Positions 26,728 through 34,886 of a DNA stretch of 64,000 nt are shown piece by piece (position 1 is the stretch's first letter; the number at the start of each line of letters is the position of its first letter). The translations under genes were made by a program, and so were the position numbers. Origin of the DNA: an alpha proteobacterium AAP38 (GTDB taxonomy: Bacteria > Pseudomonadota > Alphaproteobacteria > Azospirillales > Azospirillaceae); NCBI GenBank assembly GCA_001296005.1, contig LJHR01000011.1, positions 124,001 through 188,000 on the forward strand, read 5' to 3'. Under the pieces are notes generated by a model, which saw nothing but the letters and a program-made list of their open reading frames with translations, was not told the origin of the DNA and did not search any database.

Positions 26728-26767
26728 TCATAGGATGGCGCCTGATATATCCCATATTTCAGGAGTT

Positions 26768-27568
26768 ATGACGGTGTCCACCGCCCCGGAAATCGCCCAG
26801 CGTTTCGTCGCTGCCCGCCGTGCCGCAACATCCCTGCCGGATTATCCCGGCACAATTCCCGATCACCTGACCCAGTCCTATGACATTCAGGATGTGGCGC
26901 GGTTACTCTGGCCCACGCCGGTGCGCGGTTGGAAGATCGGCATGGTGCCGCCGGCCTTCCGGGAGAAACTGGGGGCCATGCGTCTGGCCGGTCCCGTGTT
27001 TGACGGCAATGTCTGGGATTACAGCGAAGGTCAGGTCATTGACCTTCCTGTCATTCCCGGCGGCTTCGCAGCGGTCGAAGGCGAGTTCGTGGTGAAGCTG
27101 GGCGCCGACATGCCGGCCAGCGGCCCGTCGGATGAGGCCGAGGCAAAGTCCCTGATCGGTTCCATCCATGCCGGTATCGAACTGGCCGGCAGCCCGCTAG
27201 CCACCATCAACAAGCTGGGCCCCACCGTCGTGGTCAGCGATTTCGGCAATAATGCCGGCCTGATCGTGGGTCCCGAACTGAAGGGCTGGGCCGATGCGGC
27301 ACCGGAAAGCCTGACCGTGGAAACCCGGATCGAAGGCGAACTGGTCGGCACGGGCAGCTTTGCCAGCATCCCCGGCACGCCGGTCCAGGCCGTCGCCTTC
27401 CTCCTGGCCCATTGCCGGGCACGCGGCATCGCCCTGCCGGCAGGCACCCTGATCACCACCGGGGCCGTGACGGGTATCCATGACATCGCCTTGGGCCAGT
27501 CCTCCACCGTCACCTTCGCGCCGGGTGGGGAGATCAAGGTGCGGACCGTCCAGGCACAGCCGCGCTGA
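26768..27568 (+). CDS. 2-keto-4-pentenoate hydratase/FAH-superfamily protein
   Basis: A 266-residue member of the MhpD/2-oxopent-4-enoate hydratase group of the fumarylacetoacetate-hydrolase superfamily. Conserved parts are VRGWKIGMV, the metal-binding VEGEFVVKLG (Glu-x-Glu), HAGIELAGSP and LITTGAVTGIHDI. Relatives hydrate dienols in aromatic meta-cleavage, or act on other 2-keto acids. The ATG at 26768 has AGGAG at 26761; the frame open to 26708 would swallow the operator. No aromatic genes surround it. Its position behind an ACCGGT operator suggests a role on a keto-deoxy sugar acid instead, which is inference. Confidence 0.8.
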   Translation: MTVSTAPEIAQRFVAARRAATSLPDYPGTIPDHLTQSYDIQDVARLLWPTPVRGWKIGMVPPAFREKLGAMRLAGPVFDGNVWDYSEGQVIDLPVIPGGFAAVEGEFVVKLGADMPASGPSDEAEAKSLIGSIHAGIELAGSPLATINKLGPTVVVSDFGNNAGLIVGPELKGWADAAPESLTVETRIEGELVGTGSFASIPGTPVQAVAFLLAHCRARGIALPAGTLITTGAVTGIHDIALGQSSTVTFAPGGEIKVRTVQAQPR

Positions 27569-27576
27569 ACCGATCA

Positions 27577-27611
27577 CGAAGGTTGGGGGCGTGCGTCGCT
27601 CCCAACCTTCG
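27577..27611 (+). terminator. Terminator after the hydratase gene
   Basis: A perfect 11-bp stem CGAAGGTTGGG (27577-27587) with 27601-27611, 9 nt after the stop. The tail CTTGACTTC is only partly T-rich. Confidence 0.6.
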
Positions 27612-27739
27612 CTTGACTTCAAACAGTGAATGAACAACGTTCAATTCAGCGGGGCGCAGCACCTTCCCGGAATTGGCGCTCTTGGGCGCGGGTGTCGGGG
27701 TGCTATAATGCGTCCGTCTGTTGAAGGGGCGTCTGTTCC

Positions 27740-28204
27740 ATGAAGAAAATCATCCTGCTTGTCCTGGCTTTGCTGGTGCTGATTGGCGCCGGTGTCGGCG
27801 GCTATGTCATGTTCGGGCCGAAGCCGCACAAGGAAGGCGAGCATGCGGAAGAAGCGCCCAAGAAGAAGGAGCGCACGGGTCCCCCCGTCTTCGTGCAGGT
27901 GGGCCCGATGATCGTGCCCGTCATGGGCGCCAAGACCGTGGAACAGAACATTATGGTCACCGTCAGCCTGGAAGTGGATGACGACACGATCCGCGAACAG
28001 GTCCGCGTGCAAAGCCCGCGTCTGATCGATGCCTATGTCCAGGCCCTTTATGGCGGCATCGACAAGGGGCAGGTGATCGACGGTCAGGTCCTGAACATTC
28101 CCGCCCTGAAGACCAAGCTGATGGAAACCACGGACAAGGTCCTGGGCCCCGGCATCGTGCATGACGTGCTGATCCAGTCGGTCAGCCAGCGGCCAGTTTA
28201 TTAG
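27740..28204 (+). CDS. FliL-like single-pass membrane protein
   Basis: A 154-residue protein with one N-terminal TM segment (IILLVLALLVLIGAGVGGYVMF, about 4-26). A charged linker (HKEGEHAEEAPKKKER) and a periplasmic domain of about 100 residues follow. The layout and the segment VTVSLEVDDDTIREQVRVQSPRLIDAYVQAL resemble FliL, which stabilises the flagellar motor, but the usual flagellar gene neighbours are missing, so it may be a FliL-fold paralogue with another role. It is monocistronic with a weak GAAGGGG ribosome-binding site about 11 nt upstream. Confidence 0.6.
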   Translation: MKKIILLVLALLVLIGAGVGGYVMFGPKPHKEGEHAEEAPKKKERTGPPVFVQVGPMIVPVMGAKTVEQNIMVTVSLEVDDDTIREQVRVQSPRLIDAYVQALYGGIDKGQVIDGQVLNIPALKTKLMETTDKVLGPGIVHDVLIQSVSQRPVY

Positions 28205-28650
28205 AGACTGTCTGTAACAGCACCCCCCTTCGTCATCGCGGCGCAAGCCGGGATGACGAAGGAAGATGTAATCCCGGTCAACGGAATACGTTTTATGAAC
28301 CGATACACACCGCGTCGGCACTGCTGACCTCTGGCCGTTTTCCTGCTATATTATCGTCATTACCGCCCTAATTGCGTCTGCACCCATCCGGAGCCAATGG
28401 CTTTCGGAGCGGGAAGGGTGCGCGCTCCTGAAACACACCTTTATTTTTTGTTTCACATCGTTGCACGGATACTGCCGCACCCGCGTCCGAATCATCCCGC
28501 ACTGCAATGCCGCAGTGCAAAGTGCAAGTCTGGTTAATGGTGGCGTATTGCCGCATTCAAAAGCGCATGGCATGCTTGCGTCCGCCTAATGCCGCCGGCC
28601 GTCCGGTCAGAAAAACAGAAGCGGCATCTTCAACAGGGTAAGGAAACGAC
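28205..28650. other. Intergenic leader upstream of hppA
   Basis: 446 bp with no supported ORF. It contains the hairpin repeat at 28228-28261 and a second foldable segment at 28380-28421 (GCACCC/GGGTGC arms enclosing an AGCC/GGCT hairpin). The A+T content is higher than in the flanking genes around 28430-28480. This is probably the hppA promoter region, but no promoter boxes could be assigned with confidence. Confidence 0.5.
28228..28261. repeat. Dispersed-type hairpin repeat (GTCATC-CCGG family)
   Basis: Arms 28228-28242 (CTTCGTCATCGCGGC) and 28247-28261 pair over 15 bp with one mismatch around a GCAA loop. This resembles CGTCATCCCGGC-type intergenic repeats found widely in proteobacteria. 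It may end the FliL-like gene transcript. Confidence 0.65.
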
Positions 28651-30774
28651 ATGACCACGCAAGTGCTGTACTTCGTGCTGGCATGTGGGGTGCTGGCCAT
28701 TCTTTATGGGCTGGTAACGGCCCGTGCCGTGCTCTCCGCCAGTCCGGGCAATGCCCGCATGCAGGAAATCGCCCACGCCATTCAGATCGGTGCGGGTGCC
28801 TATCTGAACCGTCAATATACGACAATCGGCATTGTCGGAGTCGTGATCGCGGTGCTGGTGGGTGTGCTGCTGGGCGTCAAGGTGACCATCGGCTTCATCA
28901 TCGGCGCGGTCCTGTCCGCCGCTGCCGGCTATATCGGCATGAACATCTCTGTGCGCGCCAATGTCCGCACGGCAGAGGCTTCGCGTCAGGGGCTGGCCCA
29001 GGGCCTGTCGCTGGCGTTCCGCGCCGGTGCCGTGACGGGCATGCTGGTGGCGGGCCTCGCCCTGCTGGGTGTTGCCGGCTACTATTTCGTGCTGACCTCC
29101 ATGGGCGTCACGGGCCGTGAACTGATCGACGCGCTGGTCGCGCTCGGCTTTGGCGCCTCGCTGATCTCCATCTTCGCGCGCCTGGGCGGCGGCATCTTCA
29201 CCAAGGGTGCCGACGTGGGCGCCGATCTTGTAGGCAAGGTCGAAGCTGGCATTCCCGAAGATGACCCGCGCAACCCCGCCGTGATCGCCGACAATGTCGG
29301 TGACAATGTCGGTGACTGCGCCGGCATGGCTGCCGACCTGTTTGAAACCTACGCGGTGACGGTTGTGGCCACCATGGTGCTGGCCTCCATCTTCTTCGCG
29401 GGTCAGGGTGTCCTTGCCTCGGCGCTGGTCTATCCGCTGGCCATTGGCGGGGCGTGTATCATCACCTCCATCATCGGTACCTATTTTGTGAAGCTGGGTT
29501 CGTCCAACAACATCATGGGCGCGCTGTACAAGGGCTTCATCGCCTGCGGTCTGCTATCGCTGGTCGCCATCGGAGGGGTCACGCATTACGTGCTGCCGGA
29601 AGGTTTCCATACCGTCTTTACCACGGGTGATGGCGTGACCTTCACGGGCCGGCATCTGTTCTATTGCGGCCTGATTGGTCTGGCCGTCACCGGCCTGATC
29701 GTCTGGATCACCGAATATTACACGGGCACCAATTACCGCCCGGTGAAGTCGGTGGCCCAGTCCTCCACCACGGGCCATGGCACCAATGTCATCCAGGGTC
29801 TGGCCGTGTCGATGGAATCGACCGCATTGCCGGCCCTGGTGATCTGTGTCGCCATCATTGCCTGCTTCCTGCTGGCAGGATTGTTCGGCATTGCCATTGC
29901 GGTCACCAGCATGCTGGCGGTCGCCGGTATGGTCGTGGCGCTGGATGCCTATGGCCCCGTCACCGACAATGGCGGCGGCATCGCCGAAATGGCTGACCTG
30001 CCCAAGGATGTGCGCGTCACCACCGATGCACTGGACGCCGTGGGCAACACCACCAAGGCCGTGACCAAGGGCTATGCCATTGGCTCTGCCGGTCTGGGTG
30101 CGCTGGTACTGTTCGCGGCCTATAATGAGGATCTGAAGTTCTTCATCGCCAATGCCGGCACCTACCCCTATTTCGACGGAGTGACGGTCGATTTCAGCCT
30201 CGCCAACCCCTATGTCGTCGTCGGTCTGATCCTGGGCGGCCTGCTGCCCTATCTGTTCGGCGCGATGGGCATGACCGCCGTGGGCCGCGCCGCCGGTTCC
30301 GTGGTGGAAGAGGTGCGGCGTCAGTTCCGCGAGGATAAGGGCATCATGGCCGGCACGTCCAAGCCGGACTATGGCCGCGCCGTCGACATGCTGACCAAGG
30401 CAGCCATCAAGGAAATGATCATCCCCTCGCTGCTGCCGGTGCTGGCCCCGGTGGTGCTGTATTTCCTGATCGCGGCCATCGCGGGCAAAGGTGCGGCATT
30501 CAGCGCCGTCGGCGCCATGCTGTTGGGCGTGATCGTCACGGGCCTGTTCGTCGCCATCTCCATGACGTCGGGCGGCGGCGCCTGGGACAATGCCAAGAAA
30601 TATATCGAAGAGGGCCACCATGGCGGCAAGGGCTCGGACGCGCACAAGGCGGCCGTGACCGGTGACACCGTGGGTGACCCGTATAAGGACACGGCAGGCC
30701 CCGCGGTGAACCCGATGATCAAGATCACCAATATCGTCGCGCTGCTGCTGCTGGCCATCCTGGCCCACGGCTAA
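28651..30774 (+). CDS. hppA: K+-independent H+-translocating pyrophosphatase
   Basis: A 707-residue membrane pyrophosphatase with about 16 TM segments. It couples pyrophosphate hydrolysis to proton export into the periplasm. Catalytic loops are visible: [48 protein letters not shown] near 185-230, and a C-terminal [10 protein letters not shown] plus [15 protein letters not shown]. The segment [10 protein letters not shown] carries Lys and Thr at the two positions that mark the K+-independent subclass (Ala and Gly/Ala in K+-dependent enzymes). The start has AAGGA 6 nt upstream and a strong terminator follows. Confidence 0.96.
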   Translation: MTTQVLYFVLACGVLAILYGLVTARAVLSASPGNARMQEIAHAIQIGAGAYLNRQYTTIGIVGVVIAVLVGVLLGVKVTIGFIIGAVLSAAAGYIGMNISVRANVRTAEASRQGLAQGLSLAFRAGAVTGMLVAGLALLGVAGYYFVLTSMGVTGRELIDALVALGFGASLISIFARLGGGIFTKGADVGADLVGKVEAGIPEDDPRNPAVIADNVGDNVGDCAGMAADLFETYAVTVVATMVLASIFFAGQGVLASALVYPLAIGGACIITSIIGTYFVKLGSSNNIMGALYKGFIACGLLSLVAIGGVTHYVLPEGFHTVFTTGDGVTFTGRHLFYCGLIGLAVTGLIVWITEYYTGTNYRPVKSVAQSSTTGHGTNVIQGLAVSMESTALPALVICVAIIACFLLAGLFGIAIAVTSMLAVAGMVVALDAYGPVTDNGGGIAEMADLPKDVRVTTDALDAVGNTTKAVTKGYAIGSAGLGALVLFAAYNEDLKFFIANAGTYPYFDGVTVDFSLANPYVVVGLILGGLLPYLFGAMGMTAVGRAAGSVVEEVRRQFREDKGIMAGTSKPDYGRAVDMLTKAAIKEMIIPSLLPVLAPVVLYFLIAAIAGKGAAFSAVGAMLLGVIVTGLFVAISMTSGGGAWDNAKKYIEEGHHGGKGSDAHKAAVTGDTVGDPYKDTAGPAVNPMIKITNIVALLLLAILAHG

Positions 30775-30796
30775 GCGTTACGCTTGCTCCTGATAA

Positions 30797-30827
30797 ACCC
30801 CGGTCTGGTGACAGGCCGGGTTTTTTT
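30797..30827 (+). terminator. Rho-independent terminator after hppA
   Basis: Stem CCCGGTCT (30798-30805) with AGGCCGGG (30813-30820, one G-U pair), followed by seven Ts. It is the clearest intrinsic terminator in the window. Confidence 0.9.
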
Positions 30828-31266
30828 ATGGTCGACCGTCATGATCAATGATCGGGCCTTTGGCCACATCCTCTGCCTTGGCCTTGCTGACCGAGTGTCC
30901 ATCCAGCCAGGTGCGGGCCTGCTGGCGGTGCTCCTCCCGGATCGACACGGATGCTGTACGCAGGGCCAGGGTCAGGACGGCCAGATCGTCGGTGAAGCCC
31001 AGCAGGGTGACGAAGTCCGGCACCGCATCCACCGGCATGATGAAATAGGCGAGCGCGCCCAGCAGCACCGCCTTGTCCCGCAGCGGTGTGGCCGGATCGG
31101 TGGCGGCATAGCGGGCGGCAATGATGCGGTCGGCAAAGGGAATGCGGGCCAAACTGCCACGCAGCTTGTCCCAGAAGCGGCGGCGGACAAGGTCGGCATC
31201 GCTGCGCATCTTGATCGGATCGATGCGCAGGGCTTCTTCACTATATTTATCGCCAGGCTCGCTCAT
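30826..31266 (-). CDS. DUF1232 (YkvA-like) protein
   Basis: A 146-residue protein. The centre holds the DUF1232 core LGALAYFIMPVDAVPDFVTLLGFTDDLAVL (about 78-108), a short hydrophobic hairpin with the conserved PxDxxPD motif. The N terminus (residues 1-60) is charged and includes RRRFWDKLRGSLARIPF. Family members are small membrane-associated proteins of unknown function. It is convergent with hppA and lies 40 bp downstream of the citrate-synthase-like gene on the same strand, so the two may be co-transcribed. Confidence 0.85.
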   Translation of the reverse strand: MSEPGDKYSEEALRIDPIKMRSDADLVRRRFWDKLRGSLARIPFADRIIAARYAATDPATPLRDKAVLLGALAYFIMPVDAVPDFVTLLGFTDDLAVLTLALRTASVSIREEHRQQARTWLDGHSVSKAKAEDVAKGPIIDHDGRP

Positions 31267-31305
31267 GCCCTGGATATGGCGAAGATACCGCGTCGGGGCA
31301 AGGGG

Positions 31306-32490
31306 TCAGGCAGGCCGCACCCCCGTATAGCGGGCGCGCGGCCGGATCAGGACGCCCGACCGCACCTGTTCCAGAAGATGCGCCACCCATCCGGCACTGC
31401 GCCCCAGGGTGAAGATGGTAATGGGCGCATGCGGCGGCAGACCCAGCCGGTCGGCCAGCAGGACCAAGGCAAAATCGATGGTCGGCGGTGTCCCCGCCAT
31501 CTCCGTCGCGGTGCGGGCCAGTGCCAGGGCGCGGCGCATGCGGGTATCGGCCCCCCAAGTCGCCGCCATCCGCTTCAACAGCCAGGCGGCCCGCACATCG
31601 CCCTTGGCGTAAAGCGGATGGCCGAATCCCGGCAGCTCATCCCCGCGCGCCAGATGGGCGGCCAAGGCCTGGGTCGGGTCGGGCGCATCCAGCAGCCCCG
31701 GCAGTATGGCCGCCACCCGCGCCGTCATCCCGCCATGGCGCGGTCCCCGCAACGCACCGATCCCCGCCGACAGGGCGGCATAGGGGCTGGCCCCGGTGGA
31801 GGCGACGCAGCGGACGGTAAAGGCCGATGCGTTCAGCTCATGATCCGCACACAGGACCAGGGCCGCGCGGATCAGGTCCGTCCCTGGCCCTGCCACGCCC
31901 CAGGCGCTGCACAGTTGCTGATGCAGGGGCAGGGCAGAGGGGTTGGTGCCTGCCAGGATGGCCGCCGTCAGACGCAGGATGCGCGCCCCCGTCCGTGCCA
32001 GCCCCGCCTGTGTGCGGTTCACGGACCGCAGGTCGCTCGCCGCCGCCAGTGGCAGCAGTGACAAAAGCCGGTCCAGCGGGTCCAGGCCCGGCGGCAGGCT
32101 GGCAAAGGCGGGCAGGGCGGACGGTTCCTCCGCGAACGCATCCTCCGTGCTGTCCCACAGCAGGCTGGCCACCGCCTCCAGCGTCGCGCCCGCCGCCAGA
32201 TCGCCGGCGTCCCGCCCGCGATAATACAGCCCGTCACCGGTGATCAGGGTGATGGCCGATTCCAGCACCGGTGCGCCCCAATCCAACGCTCGGTCGCTGG
32301 CCGCCTCCACGGGCCGGTCACGCCTGGTCACCAGGGCGCGGACATCCTCGGCGCGGTACAGCCGCGTGCGACCGCCCGCCGGGGCGTCGGACCGGATCAG
32401 GCCCCGGCTGACATAGGCATAAAGCGTGGGCAGGCTGACGCCTAGCTCGGCGGCGGCTTCCTTGGCAGACAGGGTCAGAGGTGCGGTCAT
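31306..32490 (-). CDS. Citrate synthase-family protein with N-terminal DNA-binding domain
   Basis: A 394-residue fusion. Residues about 5-55 form a MerR-like helix-turn-helix (LSAKEAAAELGVSLPTLYAYVSRGLI...RLYRAEDV). The rest is a divergent citrate synthase domain with HELNASAF, ALRGPRHGGMTA and FGHPLYAKGDVRA. The usual catalytic FGHRVY appears as FGHPLY, so the catalytic Arg is missing. The ATG at 32490 is chosen because the helix-turn-helix starts there; the longer frame runs through the control region. It is divergent from a second citrate synthase gene, with a 9-bp palindrome between them. It is likely an autoregulating sensor or an enzyme with a DNA-binding arm. Confidence 0.85.
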   Translation of the reverse strand: MTAPLTLSAKEAAAELGVSLPTLYAYVSRGLIRSDAPAGGRTRLYRAEDVRALVTRRDRPVEAASDRALDWGAPVLESAITLITGDGLYYRGRDAGDLAAGATLEAVASLLWDSTEDAFAEEPSALPAFASLPPGLDPLDRLLSLLPLAAASDLRSVNRTQAGLARTGARILRLTAAILAGTNPSALPLHQQLCSAWGVAGPGTDLIRAALVLCADHELNASAFTVRCVASTGASPYAALSAGIGALRGPRHGGMTARVAAILPGLLDAPDPTQALAAHLARGDELPGFGHPLYAKGDVRAAWLLKRMAATWGADTRMRRALALARTATEMAGTPPTIDFALVLLADRLGLPPHAPITIFTLGRSAGWVAHLLEQVRSGVLIRPRARYTGVRPA

Positions 32491-32496
32491 GATGAT

Positions 32497-32519
32497 ATAT
32501 TGATTTATTGAATCAATAT
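32497..32519. promoter_or_regulatory. AT-rich palindrome between the two citrate synthase genes
   Basis: Perfect 9-bp arms ATATTGATT (32497-32505) and AATCAATAT (32511-32519) with a TATTG spacer. It begins 7 bp upstream of the start of the helix-turn-helix protein and is strikingly AT-rich for this genome. It is a likely operator controlling both divergent genes. Confidence 0.65.
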
Positions 32520-32580
32520 TGACTGTATATCCGTCGCGTCCAACCCTGTCCAGGATGCAACAAGCTGGAAGGAGCCGGAA

Positions 32581-33645
32581 ATGACGACCGGACTGGATGG
32601 GATCATCGCCGCCGAAACCGTGTTGAGCCATGTGGATGGGGCGGCAGGCGAACTCGTCCTGCGTGGCCTGCCCGTGGAAAGTGCGGCGCAGACCCTGGAT
32701 TTCGAAGGGATCACGGCCCTGCTGTGGCAGGGGTTCCACCCGCTGGGCGGGCGGCCAGATGCCCTGCGCGAAGCCATTGGCCGGGCGCGGGTGGCCGTTG
32801 CGGCGCAGCTGCCCAATCTGCTGCCCGCCACGGCGGGGTTGAGCGATGTGGAGGCGCTGCGCCTGATGCTGTCATCCTTGCCCGATGGTGACGCGGCGGG
32901 GGATGCAGTGCGTGTGGTCGCCGCCGTTCCCGTCTTCATCGCGGCACGGGTGCGTCATGTCCAGGGGCTGGCCCCCATCGCGCCTGATGCCGGCGCCGGC
33001 CATGCGGCGGATTTCCTGCGCATGATGACGGGGCATGCCGCCGATCCGGCGCTGGCCCGCGCGCTTGACACCTATCTGGTGACTGTCAGTGACCATGGCC
33101 TGAACGCCTCCACCTTCGCCGCCCGAATCGTCGCCTCAACCCGCGCCGGCATGGTCAGCAGCGTGGTGGCCGGCCTCTGCGCCCTTAAGGGGCCGCTGCA
33201 TGGCGGCGCGCCGGGACCCGTGCTGGACATGCTGGACGCCATCGGCAGCGCGGATGCCGCCCCGGCCTGGATCGCGGGGGAACTGACGGCGGGCCGCCGC
33301 CTGATGGGCTTCGGTCACCGCATCTACCGGGTGCGCGACCCGCGTGCGGAGGTGCTGAAGGCCGCCGTTCGCCCCCTGCGCAGCCCGCGCATCGATCTGG
33401 CCGAACAGGTGGAGCATGCGGCCCTCTCGGCCCTTGCCGCCCACCGGCCCGACCGTCCGCTGGAAACCAATGTAGAGTTCTATACGGCCCTGCTGCTGGA
33501 CGCCGTCGGTCTGCACCGTGACCTGTTCACACCGATCTTCGCCATGGGCCGTGTGGCCGGCTGGAGTGCGCATGCCATGGAGCAGGAGGCGACGGGCCGC
33601 CTGATGCGTCCCGCCTCCCGCTATGTGGGGCCGGTGGCGGCTTAA
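32581..33645 (+). CDS. Citrate synthase/2-methylcitrate synthase family protein
   Basis: A 354-residue short citrate synthase. Active-site elements are present: HGLNASTFAARI, the first catalytic His in KGPLHGGAPG, the second in FGHRIYRVRDPR, and the Asp region NVEFYTALLLDAVGL. The C-terminal Arg is in AGWSAHAMEQ...GRLMRPASRYVG. GGAAGGAG precedes the ATG. It condenses oxaloacetate with acetyl- or propionyl-CoA. Short forms beside a DNA-binding paralogue are usually accessory, not the main TCA enzyme. Its stop codon overlaps that of the convergent epimerase gene. Confidence 0.88.
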   Translation: MTTGLDGIIAAETVLSHVDGAAGELVLRGLPVESAAQTLDFEGITALLWQGFHPLGGRPDALREAIGRARVAVAAQLPNLLPATAGLSDVEALRLMLSSLPDGDAAGDAVRVVAAVPVFIAARVRHVQGLAPIAPDAGAGHAADFLRMMTGHAADPALARALDTYLVTVSDHGLNASTFAARIVASTRAGMVSSVVAGLCALKGPLHGGAPGPVLDMLDAIGSADAAPAWIAGELTAGRRLMGFGHRIYRVRDPRAEVLKAAVRPLRSPRIDLAEQVEHAALSALAAHRPDRPLETNVEFYTALLLDAVGLHRDLFTPIFAMGRVAGWSAHAMEQEATGRLMRPASRYVGPVAA

Positions 33646-34814
33646 GCGGGCCTCTTTATGCCCGCCTCTGTCACCACTCGGTCGAACTCCACGATGGCGC
33701 ATATGATGTGATAAAAACTGCTGGCCGGGGTCGGCTCGTCCACGAAGGTACTGTCGGGCGACAGCCGGTCCCACCACAGACCCTTCACGGGTGTGTTGAG
33801 ATAGAGCGACAGCCCATCCGCCGCCTTTGCGGCCTGGGTCCAGTATTGTTCCTCGCCCGTGATTTCGGCGGCCAGCAAGGCGGCTTTCAACCGCTCCGTC
33901 TGTGGCCACAGACGGGCGGTATGATCATGGATGCTGAGATCATCCAGCAGGCTGTTGAAGGCCACACCACGCTCGGGATCGACCCCGTATGTTTCCCCGA
34001 TTTCCAGCAGGCGCAAACCCGCCCGTGTGCCATCGGCCCGCCCGCGCGCCCGGCCCCAGCGCAGCAGCAGCCAGGCCCATTCGAACTGGTGCCCCGGCTC
34101 CACGATCCGCCCCGCCTCACCGGGCGCCGGATGCCAGGACGCGTCGAAGAACTCCCGCAGCGCGCCCGTGACCGGGTCGATCAAGCGCGAAAGGGCCAGT
34201 TCGGCGATACCGTCGGCCATGGTGGTCCAGCGCATGTCCCCGCCCGCCTCTTCCCAGGCCAGCGATGCCTCCAGCAGATGCATGTTGGGGTTGGATTGCA
34301 GGGGCAGGGCATCGGGGTCCAGCAGCGCGAACCCGCCCTGGCGGCCACAGCGCCCGATCAGCAGATCCCGCAGCGCCGTGGCCACCGGCTCCAGTTCCGC
34401 CCGCTTGTTCAGCGCACGGGACGCATGGGCCAGCGCGAACAGGGCGAAGGCCTGATCATACAGGTCGGAGCTGTCATCCAGCACCCCGCCATCCGCCGCC
34501 ACCAGCGTGCGGAACAGGCCGTCCGCGCGGCGGTAACGCGCCAGATAGGCATCCAGGGCCCGATGCACGATGCTGCCCGCCGGTCCTTCCCAGCCCAGCG
34601 TATGGGCCGTGGCATAGGCATAGATCTGTCGTGGCTGCACCCGCGCCCGCCGGGGTAGGTCCACCGGCTGCCCCGTCTTGTCCAGTTTCTCATGAAAACC
34701 ATCGCGCGCATGGTCGTATCCGGCATCCCACCATAGGGGGAAGGCATGCTCAACGGCCCAGGTCACCAGGGCGTCGCGACGGCGGGCCGCCTCGTAGAGG
34801 GGTGATGCGAACAT
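33642..34814 (-). CDS. AGE-family epimerase/isomerase
   Basis: A 390-residue alpha/alpha-barrel protein of the N-acylglucosamine 2-epimerase family. Typical segments are FPLWWDAGYDHARDGFHEKLD, RARVQPRQIYAYA, LYDQAFALFALAHASRAL, NPNMHLLEASLAWEE and EPGHQFEWAWLLLRWG, with the conserved His residues of the active site. Members interconvert N-acetylglucosamine/N-acetylmannosamine or isomerise mannose and fructose. The RxxxxQxRQ and HxxE motifs fit the mannose isomerase type, but substrate choice is not certain. It lies 72 bp downstream of a ROK regulator on the same strand, probably an operon. Confidence 0.88.
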   Translation of the reverse strand: MFASPLYEAARRRDALVTWAVEHAFPLWWDAGYDHARDGFHEKLDKTGQPVDLPRRARVQPRQIYAYATAHTLGWEGPAGSIVHRALDAYLARYRRADGLFRTLVAADGGVLDDSSDLYDQAFALFALAHASRALNKRAELEPVATALRDLLIGRCGRQGGFALLDPDALPLQSNPNMHLLEASLAWEEAGGDMRWTTMADGIAELALSRLIDPVTGALREFFDASWHPAPGEAGRIVEPGHQFEWAWLLLRWGRARGRADGTRAGLRLLEIGETYGVDPERGVAFNSLLDDLSIHDHTARLWPQTERLKAALLAAEITGEEQYWTQAAKAADGLSLYLNTPVKGLWWDRLSPDSTFVDEPTPASSFYHIICAIVEFDRVVTEAGIKRPA

Positions 34815-34886
34815 GGGCTTGATCCTCGGGGCTTCCGGTCGGGTGACAGGCTACCGCCAACAACGATCCGTCGGCCCCATTGTTGC

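Noticed and set aside
26708-26767. Earlier start of the FAH hydratase at 26708.
   Set aside because: It would place the operator inside the coding region and lacks a ribosome-binding site; the ATG at 26768 has AGGAG.
27627-27648. An imperfect palindrome TGAATGAAC-AAC-GTTCAATTCA as a LexA box.
   Set aside because: The alphaproteobacterial LexA box is the direct repeat GTTC-N7-GTTC; this sequence has another spacing and no SOS gene follows.
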